Source of the DNA: Mortierella alpina
Lineage: Eukaryota > Mortierellomycota > Mortierellomycetes > Mortierellales > Mortierellaceae
DNA length: 64,000 nt
Direction: 5' to 3'
Assembly: GCA_029449245.1 (NCBI GenBank)
Contig: JANATF010000023.1
Location: 124,001-188,000, forward strand
This document shows, in pieces, positions 12,241 through 24,202 of the stretch (position 1 is the first letter of the stretch; every line of letters begins with the position of its first letter). The position numbers and the translations under genes were made by a program. Under the pieces are notes generated by a model that worked only from the letters and a program-made list of their open reading frames with translations, was not told where the DNA came from and did not search any database.

Positions 12241-13611
12241 TTATAAAAATACGGCACGATCTAGGAAGGCACATTCAAAGGTGCCTTTGGGAGGGATACA
12301 GCTCTTGCAGAATTCGGCGACATTCCGCTTGACGGCCGTCTTCCAATTGTAGTACGGTGCCCTATCGACCGTCTTCATGAACTCTACCAACTCGTCGACA
12401 TTCTTGAAGTCCTGCGCGTTGATAAAGCTTCCTTCAGGGACATAGTCAGCAATGTCTAGGGCACCCATGTAGACGGGAATCGCTCCACTCTGATATGCAT
12501 TGTAGATCTTCTCCGTAATATAGCCGATGCAGTTGGAGTTCTCGCCCACGAAAGTGAAAGGGTAGGCACTGAGAACCTTGACCTTGCTGTCGTAGTCGTA
12601 TGCGCCATCATTTTGGCCGGCGGGGAAGTCCTTGTTGTGGAGACATGAGCCGTAGGAATGCGCGCCTATTTTATCAATCATTTCCTGCATCCATGCTTTG
12701 CGATTGTTTTTCGGCTCACAGTTGGAGACTACCCAGGCAATGTAGTTGTCGGGCTTTTGGTCAAAGGGGACCTGTGGCTGGATATTGGCCATTTGTAGGG
12801 CTTGCTCTTCCGAGATGGCCATGAGGGGGTACGGGATATCGAACAAGGGTGATGGGCTGCCCATGGTGAGATCGAATTGTTGCAAGAAGGAGGGCAAGGC
12901 GACATGGGGATAGTTGGCAATGGATTCCCTGCCGTAGAACAAAACCCATTTTTGATGTGCGACTCTTGGTGGCATCCTCCTGTGATCCCAGTATGGTGCC
13001 TCCCTGATATAGTTGTAGAAGGGGTAGTCCATGAAGATGATGTCCGCGTCTCTAAACTGAGTGTAGTTCTGTGTCGAAATGTACTTTTGGTTACGAGCTC
13101 CTCCGCAAGTCTCAACGGTATCTGGAAGGTGGTCCCTGGTCCAGAACCAACAGGGCGCGTATCCCTGTTCCCACACAATAGAATTGTCATTGACGTGGCT
13201 CTCCTTGATGAAATTGAAGAACGGCTGAAGTTCTGGGGGGAATGGGCACAGCGTCAGCGAGAGGTTCTTCCAGTCATGTTCAGGGTCCATGAAAGTCAAC
13301 TGTCTCCAGACAAACACTTTGATAGTTTCGCTCTGGCTCTTTTCAGTGATGATTAGTCCTCGGGGGTGTTCTCGCTGCTTGGGCAGGTTGTTGCAAAGTT
13401 CGTTGACGGCGTAAGGGTCGGTGTAGTCGAACGTATCCTGGTGTGTGCTGGCCTGGATGGGGGTAGGCTCGACGGTAGGCTCGGCGACACCCAGGTTCTG
13501 CTGGTAGAGGACATCCGAGTATAGTTGCAGTGTCGCAATGCCAACCACGACTGTAACAGCCAGCCCAATAAGCAGCTTCCGCTTACTGCGAAGGACTAGC
13601 CAGTGTTCCAT
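12241..13611 (-). CDS. Alpha-1,3-fucosyltransferase, GT10 family, copy 1
   Basis: Golgi type II membrane enzyme expected to transfer fucose from GDP-fucose to glycans. The single-exon product has 456 residues. A short cytosolic tail (MEHWLVLRSKRK) precedes one transmembrane helix (about 13-35), then a stem and the catalytic domain. The GT10 signature is clear in the C-terminal third: FVGENSNCIGYITEK, then AYQSGAIPVYMGA. A Cys pair (CKSC) near the C terminus also fits the family. The ATG at 13609-13611 was chosen because it places the membrane anchor normally. The frame stays open upstream through a CT-rich repeat, so a longer N terminus is possible. A near-identical second copy lies at 15864-17219. 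The donor class is secure; the exact acceptor and linkage are inferred. Confidence 0.9.
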   Translation of the reverse strand: MEHWLVLRSKRKLLIGLAVTVVVGIATLQLYSDVLYQQNLGVAEPTVEPTPIQASTHQDTFDYTDPYAVNELCNNLPKQREHPRGLIITEKSQSETIKVFVWRQLTFMDPEHDWKNLSLTLCPFPPELQPFFNFIKESHVNDNSIVWEQGYAPCWFWTRDHLPDTVETCGGARNQKYISTQNYTQFRDADIIFMDYPFYNYIREAPYWDHRRMPPRVAHQKWVLFYGRESIANYPHVALPSFLQQFDLTMGSPSPLFDIPYPLMAISEEQALQMANIQPQVPFDQKPDNYIAWVVSNCEPKNNRKAWMQEMIDKIGAHSYGSCLHNKDFPAGQNDGAYDYDSKVKVLSAYPFTFVGENSNCIGYITEKIYNAYQSGAIPVYMGALDIADYVPEGSFINAQDFKNVDELVEFMKTVDRAPYYNWKTAVKRNVAEFCKSCIPPKGTFECAFLDRAVFL

Positions 13612-13620
13612 TTGTGTCAG

Positions 13621-13672
13621 GAGAGAGAGAGAGAAAGAGAGAGAGCGCGCGAAAGACAGAGAGAGAGAGATG
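13621..13672 (+). repeat. Interrupted (GA)n tract upstream of fucosyltransferase copy 1
   Basis: A short, broken GA microsatellite (CT on the coding strand) starts about 10 bp before the ATG. The same position in copy 2 holds a much longer, nearly pure tract. Confidence 0.85.
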
Positions 13673-14349
13673 CATAAAATATGCTGTTGAAAATCTTTTC
13701 GAAGTAGGTATGTCCCAGACACCAGAGGATATCGCATCTTGTTATGGAAATTGTTGACCATGCCTTGCCAAAGTTGAAAATAGCGCAACACCCAGCCATA
13801 CGATTTCTCCTATCTCACACATCTGGGAGAAATGAGACTGACGGCGTATCAGCTAACCGTGTCTCACCATTACCATATCAATGCGCAGCCAAATACAAGC
13901 CAGAGGTTCAGGGACAGGGCAAGGGAAAGCGTAAAAGGTTTGGCCAGGACATGTTGGCCCGGGAGGCAGCGTCCAAGCTCTCTCACCATCGCTAAAAGGT
14001 TAATTGGGGTCGAACCCGCATGAAAAAGTTGCAAGTCCCCTTGAAGTAGCATGGTCAGTGGGTGTTATGGCCACCTGCTTCCTGACAATACATCGACATC
14101 TCACACTCACTTTCTTTGCTTGCAGACGGCGCTCTTGGAGCTGCCTTGAAAAGCAGGCCAAGTAAGTTTCGCCACTGTGTTGCGTAAACCTGACTGCGGG
14201 ATGTTTCAAACGTTACAGCTAACACCATCACTTTGGCTTGGTACTTCTTAAAAACAACTTGGCGCGCCAACCCTGTGCTATTACGTGTAACCAAAATACC
14301 AATTCAAATTTCGAAAGCGCCAATCTGATAGTGTTGCTGTAGTTTGTCG

Positions 14350-14493
14350 TGAACACCCAGACGCAAAAAGGCACTACGAACGTCGACAAGCCCAAGACGC
14401 GGAAAAAGGACAAGACGCCAAAGGTCCCGTCCCCCAGAAACGATCCGGGATAACACTGCGCAGATGTCTTACAACTGAGGTCCCAATGAGGTA
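14350..14493 (+). pseudogene. Decayed fragment of Polo kinase exon 1
   Basis: This stretch matches the 3' end of Polo exon 1 and its splice donor (about 4570-4723), in the same orientation. Shared blocks include ACACCCAGAC, CGTCGACAAGCCCAAGACGC, GGAAAAAGGACAAG, GATCCGGGATAACACTG and CAGATGTCTTACAAC. It carries an extra C in the CCCGCCCCCAG stretch (a frameshift), a CGA-to-TGA stop after the TCTTACAA block, and a 6-base loss just before GAGGTA. The similarity ends at the donor, and no kinase-domain exon follows. It is a non-functional remnant. Confidence 0.88.
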
Positions 14494-15805
14494 GCATCAC
14501 GTATTCCTAACTTCAACAAGCGAACAACCAGGACCTCTTGGTTTGTGCAGCATTTCAGGAGGATACTTCAGCCCATATACGTATCGCGCCGTTTATCGAA
14601 ATACCTCGGTTAGATGGAGCTTTCAATGGCGGCATCACTTTTACTCTCATAACTGATGTTTCTTGCTACTATCGCTGTTGCGGCTGTACTTGCAAGTGCT
14701 GTACGTGTGTGGGCGTTGGAAGACTGCATGCATGTACGAGGGACGGATGGCATGGGAAAGGTGTTTGTTTTCGGAGGAGACTGGATACGCTGGACGCGTC
14801 TCGCATGCATGCTGCCGTGACAACAGCACTTCTGCTGCACACAGTAGCATGGTGATGTCAAATGGGATGCAGAGAAGAGCATCCAGGTCTGATCAGCAAC
14901 TAGTTGGCTGTCTCTTGTCCATGCGCGCTCTCTCTTTTCTCTCTTGCCCTCGAACATCTTAAGTCCGTCTTGCCTTTCTTACTCTTCTATGTCTTTTCGA
15001 CTTTCTCACTGTCTCTCACTCTTGCTTGCCTCCTCGTCGCCGCCTTTCACTCTCGCTCTGGACCTAACTCTACTCTATCAATTTCCTCCTCTCATACTGC
15101 CGCTGCTTCTCCTCCATCTATCACACACTCTCTCTCTTGTTGCCGCCATCCCTATCCAGCTATCTTTTACTTTCTCTCTGTCGTCTTGTTTGCCTTCTGG
15201 CGTCTGTCTACTCCTTTACACGCTCTATCGTTCGCTATCTGCAAACGGTCGTCTTTAGATCATAAGTTCATATCGGCTGCTCGGCTGCTCGGCTGCTCTT
15301 ATCAATACAAACCCAAGGCGTTTAGTCATACAGCGAACTGCTTAACAGGCGACCGGTCTCTATCAACGGCTCAAGAAAAAAGGGACCTTGTCCACCTCCT
15401 GTGCTTCCCTCCAGTCTGGGAGGTAAGATGTTCCATGTTGACTTCCTGGGCTGTTACTTCGTCCCGCCCCTGCACCAGTTATTGCAAACGGACTGCTCGA
15501 TTGAGAACGGGAACAGGATTGGCGTTCGTTCCTGGGTAAACTGTTAGTTAACAATGATCATGGAGCATAACGTCGTGTTTGCGGCTTTAGTGCTCAAGGG
15601 CGTAGGCGCTCCATCTTTGATGTGATGGAGCTCATTGGACGAAGGCTGATATACAACATAAGGTATTTCGCCACCGCTCGATCCCAGCATTGCTCGTTAT
15701 AAAATATTTCTCTGTACAGGTGGGAACAGCGACGTGCAGTGCAATGCTACAGTAACATCCAGACAGATTAGGGGGGTATTTATATAAACATTGATCATGG
15801 CGTTC
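14494..15805. other. Spacer between the fucosyltransferase copies
   Basis: No secure gene. At 14930-15240 the plus strand is strongly CT-rich and looks like a fungal promoter or 5' UTR. A GGCTGCTC triplet repeat sits near 15276-15300. A short open frame of about 70 codons (ending TAG near 15545, containing GGKMFHVDFLG) follows the CT block and could be a gene remnant, but I do not recognise it. I found no further Polo exons here. Confidence 0.5.
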
Positions 15806-15863
15806 TTTTCCATGCGGTGGCGATCAAAGCAGTGGTGGTAAAAAAAACACTCTAGTAAATACA

Positions 15864-17219
15864 TTATAAAAATACGGCACGATCTAGGAAGGCACATTGA
15901 AAGGTGCCTTTGGGAGGGATACAGCTCTTGCAGAACTCGGTGACATTCCGCTTGACGGCCGTCTTCCATTTGTAGTACGGTGCCCTATCCACCGTCTTCA
16001 TGAACTCCACCAACTCGTCGACATTCTTGAAGTCCTGTGCGTTGATAAAGCTTCCTTCAGGGACATAGTCAGCAATGTCTAGGGCACCCATGTAAACGGG
16101 AATCGCTCCACTCTGATATGCATTGTAGATCTTCTCCGTAATATAGCCGATGCAGTTGGAGTTCTCGCCCACGAAAGTGAAAGGGTAGGCACTGAGAACC
16201 TTGACCTTGCTGTCGTAGTCGTATATGCGATCATTATGGCTGGCGGGGAAGTCCTTGTTGTGGAGACATGAGCCGTAGGAATGGGCGCCTATTTTATCAA
16301 TCATTTCCTGCATCCATGCATTGCGATTGTTTTTCGGCTCACAGTTGGAGACTACCCAGGCAATGTAGTTGTCGGGCTTTTGGTCAAAGGGAACCTGTGG
16401 CTGGATATTGGCCATTTGTAGGGCTTGCTCTTCCGAGATGGCCATGAGGGGGTATGGGATATCGAACAGGGGCGTTGGGCTTCCCATGGTGAGATCGAAT
16501 TGTTGCAAGTAGGAAGGCAAGGCGACATGGGGATAGTTGGCAATGGATTCCCTGCTGTAGAACAAAACCCATTTTTGATGTGCGACTCTTGGTGGCATCC
16601 TCCTATGATCCCAGTATGGTGCCTCGCTGATATAATTGTAGAAGGGATAGTCCATGAAGATGATGTCCGCATCTCTAAACTGAGTATAGTTCTGTGTCGA
16701 AATGTACTTTTGGTTGCGAGCTCCTCCGCAAGTCTCAACGGCATCTGGAAAGTTGTCCCTGGTCCAGAACCAACAGGGCGCGTATCCCTGTTCCCACACA
16801 ATAGACTTGTCATTGACGTGGCTTTCCTTGATGAAATTGAAGAACGGCTGAAGTTCTGGGGGGAACGGGCATAGCGTCAGCGAGAGGCTCTTCCAGTCAT
16901 GTTCAGGGTCCATGCGAGTCAACTGTCTCCAGACAAACACTTTGATAGTTTCGTTCTGGGTCTTTTCAGTGAAGACTAATCCTCGGGGGTGTTCTCGCTG
17001 CTTGGGCAGGTTGTTGCAAAGTTCGTTGACGGCGTAAGGGTCGGTGTAGTCGAACGTATCCTGATGTGTGCTGGCGTGGATGGGGGTAGGCTTGAGGACA
17101 CCCAGGTTCTTGTAGAGGACACCCGAGTATAGTTGCAGTGTCGCAATGCAAACCATGAATGTAGCAGCCAGGCCAATAAGCAGCTTCCGCTTACTGCGAA
17201 GGACTTGCCAGTGTTCCAT
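15864..17219 (-). CDS. Alpha-1,3-fucosyltransferase, GT10 family, copy 2
   Basis: Paralogue of the gene at 12241-13611, with 451 residues in a single exon. The cytosolic tail (MEHWQVLRSKRK), membrane anchor, stem and catalytic domain are all present, and the GT10 signature is unchanged (FVGENSNCIGYITEK, SGAIPVYMGA). Most differences from copy 1 sit in the anchor and stem, where five residues are missing; the catalytic part has only a few substitutions. No disabling change is visible, so both copies are probably functional. The frame is open upstream through a long Ser-Leu-coding repeat to an ATG at 17595-17597. I chose the internal ATG at 17217-17219 by analogy with copy 1 and with type II topology. 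Transcription may be affected by the (GA/CT)n tract lying 11 bp upstream. Confidence 0.9.
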   Translation of the reverse strand: MEHWQVLRSKRKLLIGLAATFMVCIATLQLYSGVLYKNLGVLKPTPIHASTHQDTFDYTDPYAVNELCNNLPKQREHPRGLVFTEKTQNETIKVFVWRQLTRMDPEHDWKSLSLTLCPFPPELQPFFNFIKESHVNDKSIVWEQGYAPCWFWTRDNFPDAVETCGGARNQKYISTQNYTQFRDADIIFMDYPFYNYISEAPYWDHRRMPPRVAHQKWVLFYSRESIANYPHVALPSYLQQFDLTMGSPTPLFDIPYPLMAISEEQALQMANIQPQVPFDQKPDNYIAWVVSNCEPKNNRNAWMQEMIDKIGAHSYGSCLHNKDFPASHNDRIYDYDSKVKVLSAYPFTFVGENSNCIGYITEKIYNAYQSGAIPVYMGALDIADYVPEGSFINAQDFKNVDELVEFMKTVDRAPYYKWKTAVKRNVTEFCKSCIPPKGTFQCAFLDRAVFL

Positions 17220-17230
17220 TTGTGTAACGG

Positions 17231-17849
<619 letters not shown>

Positions 17850-19167
17850 ATGGAATCATTTAGGCACTTTTTCAACGGCATTCAGTATCCGCCAGAATAT
17901 GGCAATATGTATGTCGACTCGGTCGGTCAAAATCAATATTCACGATGGGGCTCTTCAGCATCTTTACAATATCTTGGTATGCTGTCGATCTAATACGGCA
18001 GTCTTTTATTCACAGCCCGCTAGGAATCGAGAACCCCCCCCTTCCCTGAGCTGCCAGTCCAAACTATGGACGTGGTTAGCTAGTAGTCAGTTTGGCAAAA
18101 AACCTCACCATACCGCGGCGCGCTGCTGAATAGCGGATTATACCCGGACTCTCGCGCCATTTTCAAGGAGCGTTTTGTGCGCATATAGATCCATCGCCTG
18201 AGCTCTTCAAGATGGTGAAGCCATCTGACACAGCGAAAGAAGAGCGCAAGTGAAAAAGATCAGCGGTTATTGATCATATCTGCGCACTCATCTAAACGCG
18301 TCAGCTCGCTCCTTGGGAAACGGACTGTGTGCGGTCATCCTAGCTTGGTCACCCATCCTACTGGTGTAACTGAAAGCGGAGGTGGTGCGCGGGATTTCCG
18401 TAAGTTGTATAATGCGCCGTGTTATGAATGCTTGAATCCACCGCAACGCGCGCGCTAACACGATCGATCGACTTTAATTTGAGCACCATAGTGGCGAGTT
18501 GGCGTCTCCTGCGGCAAAAGAAAACGTCCGTCTGCACACTAAGAATGAGTACGGCGTCATAACCAAGTTCGTAAGGGGTAGGAAGGTCGACCTTAGCGTG
18601 CGTGTTTTCGCCAACAATGATTAGCGCAACGAAATCTGTATCTTCGAATTCAAGGCCTGCACTGCATCCGACGCCATTTGCTCCAGGCAGCAGCGTAAGG
18701 CTGTACGCCTTAATACTGCCGTCTTACAGGACTTGGAGTATAAAGGAGTCGATATTAGCCAGCATTTCCCAGTAATTGCAGAGGGATGGGGATTATGTCT
18801 GAGCTTTTACACCATGAAAAGGAGTGGGGACGTTATGGCGGCAGGGAAGTCCACTAGTCGTGTCGCATGGATCCCCTCGGATCAGGTCAAGTTAAAGCAG
18901 TTTCTACGATCTGACTCCATGCAGATTCTCTTGAAGTTTGCGGTCAGTTCATATTCTACTGAATCCGTCGAGTTACGGGACGACACAATGTAGCAACACA
19001 CGTCGCGATTTGCGGTGGATGTTCAAGAGTCACTGTCCTCCGTACAACAACCACCTCTGCCATCCACACCCCCACCCCGGTTCAAGAGACCTTTTGCGGC
19101 TTTCGCTCTGCAGAAGCACAACAAGCGGAAGCACATCGAGGAGGCCGATGAGGATGAGGAGGAGTAG
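17850..19167 (+). pseudogene. Broken gene with a PD-(D/E)XK-nuclease-like core
   Basis: The first part opens with ATG at 17850 and reads 47 codons, starting MESFRHFF and including PPEYGNMYVDSVGQ and SRWGSSASLQYLG, to a TAA; a GTATGC donor lies just before that stop. Coding-like fragments resume after 18120 but carry several stops. After an intron-like segment (donor GTAAGT near 18400, acceptor CATAG near 18492) a long frame reads GELASPAAKENV, GRKVDLSVRVF, a TAG, then CIFEFKA, QQRKAVRLN, VAWIPSDQVK. It reaches another TAG at 18991 and continues to a final acidic tail (EEADEDEEE) ending TAG at 19167. The spacing of Asp (KVDL) and E-x-K (EFK) suggests the PD-(D/E)XK fold. That assignment is inference. 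The four or more disruptions make a pseudogene call safer than the fold call. Confidence 0.6.
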
Positions 19168-22100
19168 GGACTGACCCAGAACACAACGTCCAGCTTGTGT
19201 ATTATTTCTCAAATACACCCTACCTGAAGAAAATCAAGCCCTTCCAGCAATCCTCATATCGTCACCCAATTGTTGGTTTCCGGAATCGGTTCTCCTATGC
19301 ATGAAGCTCTACCTGGGTAAAAATTGTATCAGGTCGTGGTGCTTGATCGTCTCTAAAGAACCGCTAAGTATGATGTTTTTGGAGTTCTGCTTCCAATTGA
19401 ATGTTACCCGAGAACAACTCTTGAATGTGCAACAGTGATAACCACGGGACCTGCAACCAAGTTTAGAACACATCGATGTATACCATGAAAATGGACTTGA
19501 ACACTCTAGCTCTAATCATGAAGTAGTATTAGTTCGAACTGTAAGGTGTGAGAATGAAGAAAGCAGGGGAAAAAAAGCAGATTGGGTGGGTCGAGACGTG
19601 GGTCCAAGTAAAAATTGTTTGAACAGATATGAAGGTGTGGCTGCATTCTACTCATGAAGGCGTGAAGGCATGGTTGTTACACACGCACCTTCGTGGCACC
19701 ATTTGAGCAAGTTCTAGCAAAAAGATACTCAGGAACACAACTAAAGGCACGCTCTCTGTCTGTATCGCTCTCGCTCTCACTCGCAAAAAAAGGAGACGCA
19801 TCAACATGCATGAGCAGATTTTTAAGGCAGCGCGTGCTTTCGCATGAGCGATTGACCAATAGAGGAGCCGAAAAGTTCGCATCAACAAACACGCAACGCT
19901 AGCACCGGAAGTAAAGGGGGGGAGAGACGCGAGAGAGGAATGGCCGTTTTGGCCCAGTCATCAACATTCAACATTGGGTAGCACGACTCTCAATCACCCC
20001 CAAGGGTTCTACCTGCAGCATACCTCTCGAAATCGAGCTATCGCGACAACGAAAACATCCGTGCTGTCATAGAGAGATGTTACTGTTTACATGACCAACC
20101 CTCAGATGCTGTAATTCAAACAGAGCCGCTTCCTGAGAAACAAGGGCTTACCAGGGTCTGGAATTTTGGAGCAAGAGGTCACGGAGCCATTTGTGTCTCG
20201 ATGATGATTCAAAACAACCACTTGCGAAAGGTAAACGGCTGATTCCAAGACGGTGAACGAGAAAACAAAGAGTCGGGAACCCAGTATTTACCGAGGAAGG
20301 GTTCTCAAGAACTCTAAATATGCACAGAGGGCCGAGAAAAATAACTTTCGCTGATAAAATCAACAATACGAATGGCAAGGGCATAAAGACGCGTTTCCAA
20401 GGTGTCTAGATTCTATACTGTAGCCCACGGCGCATCAGTTTTCCCAAGAACACTATCATGTCCAGAAAGTAGCTTGTAATGTGGGATAACCGTTGGGTGC
20501 GAACGCGTCCATTAAAGGGATAGCGCGGATTATAGCTAACCACCCATTCCTGGGATGTACTGTACTCCAAATCACTGGAGAGGGCTACCCTAGTGTGGTT
20601 TAGCGTGAGGAAAAACGGCTGGTCTTACCAATTCTGCTGATCGCCGGGCGGTTTCCCATATTATTTTCCGGACGCCCAATGCTCGTCCTAAAGTGAAAGA
20701 CTGTGAATGGATGCGGGCGCACTGGGTGCAGTCAGAGAGTGTTTGGAAGGACAGTGGTCGCGATAGCAACACTTTGCGAACATATGAGGTGATGACAGGC
20801 TCTCACTATTTTCTTTTATGGGAATAAGTAAGCATTTTACACGCTCAACTCAGCACGGCGCTGTCGTCCTTCTTGTCTACCGCCATAACGAGCACCCGCT
20901 TTTGTTAGAAAAAGTATTTTTTTTTCTAGGTGCAAGGGGGGATATCCTTGAGATGCGAGGCGAAATGACGAAGGTAGGTCTTTGAGCTATCAAATAATTT
21001 ATGCCATAGTCTACCATGTCCTCTTTGCTCCTGTCTTTGTTCTTCCCAAGAGCTGCACGCAGAAAGCTTTTCGCCTCCTCAATTTGCGAGCCATGGCTTC
21101 TCTGGGAGAGTCAGATGTTTCGAACTGCATCACCCGTTACCAAATGACGCTATGGCCCGATGTTGTTCCCAAAGCTCTGTCTGTCTCCTACCCAGGGATG
21201 GGTATACAAATCATGAACAAGGCGGCTCTCAAAAGTAGAGTTCTGACCAATTGGCCTCAGAGAATGTTTTTTAACGAGCACGCTCCGACGTCCTGCTTTG
21301 CATGCACGCATTGGTCCCTCACAGCTGCGGGCCGCGGGACTTTTTTGTCTCGTGAACTACGCTTCGTTCTCTTGATATTTCCCAAAATTCAGGTACCGAT
21401 CATTGAACACTAAGCCCGGCACGATGGTCAGCGACATTCGCAAAGGTCGTTTACCACGGCATATGAGTAAAGATCTTGCAGTGAGAACCGGCTTGGCTCT
21501 GCCCTACATTGCGGTTGCGATCGCGGTCTTTTAGTGCTCGAGTGCTCGAACACATTATTCGCTTATGTGCTGGATGCAACCGATCGCAGGAAGCGTTTGG
21601 TAAGGTGTGCTTTCCTCATGAAGGAAGCGGTTTGCATACAAACTTCGCCTTCATTGGGACTCTTCTTTCCCGCAACGTGAGCACGACATGCACATCTAAT
21701 GAAAAAGAGTAGCCCTGTTGAAAGCAAGAGTATATTAGAAAATTCATTGCAATGAACAGCAATCGACACACGAAGGGCTATCAGATGCACGAGAATAAGC
21801 GCCCTTGGTCACAATCAATCGTTGCACACATCTGCCTCTCTCCTTCGGTGTAATGGCTCAGGCTCTTCCATCCCACCTCTATTCGATCATAATGCAGTGT
21901 CTCGTTTTCCGCCCACTTCTTTGGGGCGCACACTACTCCGTTTCGTTTTTAACAGCAGACTGCCCAGTCCCTCGCTGGATCCAATCATCCATCGACTTTT
22001 GGTGCATCTCCAAATCTGCGGGCGCATATGACTTGTGTGTCGCCAGCTACAGGAGTACAAAGGCCGCAAGGCCACAGGCTTCTAGAGAGGAATGCTCTCA

Positions 22101-24078
22101 CACGCTGTTCTCACTCTGGCTTATTGTACCTAAGCGGCTCTTCCGCAGTAAGGTACGGATGACCCGTGCATCCCCAGACTCGAATTTACCCACGCCGAGT
22201 CGGACGCCACCATTGCGCGCTCCGCGTACTTCTCCCTGTTACATTTCTGGTCAACGCGTCCCATGCGGTTCAGAGGCAGCAAATCGGAAAGGGGTCTCTG
22301 TCCACATTTCCTTTACTGCTAGCCGCTTGGCGCAACATCAGCTGCCAGAAAAAAGGTGCCATTTGTGGCAGCTTTCCTGCATGTCCTAAGCTTCAACGCC
22401 AGATGATTGTCAGTGTCTTGATAGCGGCTGCACCACCCCCCCCCCCCCCCCCCCCGCCTCATTCATAATACCAATATTTGAATACTAGGCGTAGTCTACT
22501 GTACAGCATTGGCAGCTCTACCTAGTGTTGCAACCAACTGTAGCGCAAAGATGCCTCGATGTCTTGGCGAGGCGCCGTTCCTCCGCGCCGCTGAATGTGT
22601 CACCCACTCCAATAACCATACATGGTCACTTTTGGATAGAGTGCCTATACAATACAAGGCATTGTCATAATTTTGGGGTTTAGACTACCTCGCGGGCGTC
22701 TCTATTAGAGATTGCTTGTCGACTCAGCCATGCCTGGCTCGCAGTGGCGAATCTCCACATAGGATCATTTTCACATTGCCATACTCTTCACCTTCTGGAA
22801 GAAAGCACAATCTAAAGATAAATGTGGACGATTTTCATAGAGGCCGCACCACTTTTTCCTTCATATCCGTGGTATCCCACGCTTTGGTCTTTTTGTTGAA
22901 TCTGCACAGGAAGGCTATCTTTGTTCTAACGGCTATGGATTACGGGTTCCAAGTCTCTTGTTTACCACCCTATTGTTTTTTTTTCACACGGATGGTACTC
23001 TCCAAGTGAGTGCGAGAATAAAAAAAAAATAGTAATAGTGCGCTACTTAATCATCGAGGGCCATACCGAATGCAATGTTCCATGTTCGTGAGAAGATGGT
23101 CTAGAGATGTTGATTGTTGCTCAGTTTCAGCGGAATAACAAATGGAAGGCCTGTTAACCGACAGACGATGGGCCGTTAAAGCGAACAGCGAGCGGATGGG
23201 AACAAAAAACAAAAGCGTGAATAAACATCAACAAGTGGGCCATTTCCCAGGAAATCACACATTGTTGGGAGTAATGGTGGAAATAACCAAGGACCATGGA
23301 TTGGGGATGGGTTTGCTTCATGATAATGACCGAGGGTCGTTCTTCATCGTCCTGCAAGGGTAGATTTCATTGGGCGAGAGCACGTCTCTGCAGTGAAATG
23401 CAATCACGCGCGCGCACCTTGCATCCACCAAGGATGGTAAACAACAGTGGCCGCATCAACAAAAAGAGTGCGCATCCTTTTCGCACACTGTCAGTGCTCT
23501 CAGAATGTTGTTTGTCTTGCTCCCTGTTGATTTCGCAATTTGGCAGAGCTCGAATGACTTGAATTCAAGGTTCGTATTGAGTTTTTGTAAAAAGGGTCCA
23601 GCATGACAAAGCCCTTTCAGAGGCAACTCAACGCGCTACTTGAACCATAACCATTGTCTTTGCCAGGGGCGAGAAAGGGTCGCGCTTTCTGAACCCTTGC
23701 AGAAGTAGTAAACAAAAACAACACAATCGACATTCTCTTTAGAATACGCGCACAATATCACATTGTAACTGCAAGCCAGCAGCTCTATTGCACCATTGCT
23801 CTTTGGTATACCACTCGTGCGCTGTTTTTTCCTCTTTTCTTACTACTGCTGAAAGTCTGGTCTCCCAGGATGCTGTCTGAGAAAAAAAACAAGGCGAGCT
23901 CTCGTTTCATTTGTTACTCATGCGGACGTCTCCCCCTGAATTAGCCCACCTTTCAACAACCGTAGGGTACGCTAAACAAAAACCGATGCCCGATGTAGGC
24001 GTCTCTTTACCCGGTCATGTATACCGTCCTTGTGTACTACTCATAGACCACCAAGCGATCGCTGCATTCACAAATGAG
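19168..24078. other. Gene-poor region of about 5 kb
   Basis: I see no gene with recognisable domains, promoter-to-stop logic or conserved splice pattern. A 20-base poly-C run lies at 22436-22455, and CT/AT-rich stretches are scattered. The largest plus-strand open frames (20982-21413, 21805-22389) have no recognisable motifs and look incidental. The region may hold strongly decayed repeats, but I could not match any internal copies. Confidence 0.5.
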
Positions 24079-24086
24079 TATAAAAG
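24079..24086 (+). promoter_or_regulatory. TATA box of serine protease 1
   Basis: TATAAAAG lies about 117 bp before the ATG at 24203. CT-rich sequence and a TCAGCC context lead up to the start codon. A canonical TATA box fits an inducible, highly expressed secreted enzyme. Confidence 0.75.
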
Positions 24087-24202
24087 CCCTCGTCCATCCC
24101 ACCCCATTTTGGTTTTTTTTTCTCCTTATCCCACATCAGCTCTTCTCTTCGCCTTCTCACCCTCAACCCTCCCAAGCAAGCAAGCAACCCACTCTTTCAG
24201 CC

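Larger units (their letters stand above)
12172..14075. repeat. Left arm of the tandem fucosyltransferase duplication
   Basis: This segment aligns by eye with 15806-17836. It starts at the shared sequence CCATGCGGTGGCGATCAAAG, 3' of the gene, continues through the whole coding region, and ends in the shared upstream block around GCCAAATACAAGCCAGAGG and AAAAGGTTAATTGGGGTC. Both arms have the same orientation. Confidence 0.9.

Noticed and set aside
13990-14075. Possible tRNA gene on the minus strand (GGTTCGACCCC, TTTT)
   Set aside because: No complementary acceptor strand, no proper anticodon stem and no 7-base T loop with paired stem.
14904-15539. Plus-strand open frame of 211 codons rich in Ser, Leu and Phe
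   Set aside because: CT-rich promoter-like sequence; no motifs and no consistent splice structure.
20982-21413. Open frame of 143 codons
   Set aside because: No recognisable motif, start context or neighbouring exon; probably chance in the gene-poor region.
21805-22389. Open frame of 194 codons
   Set aside because: No motif or low-complexity signature of a real gene; it ends just before a poly-C run.
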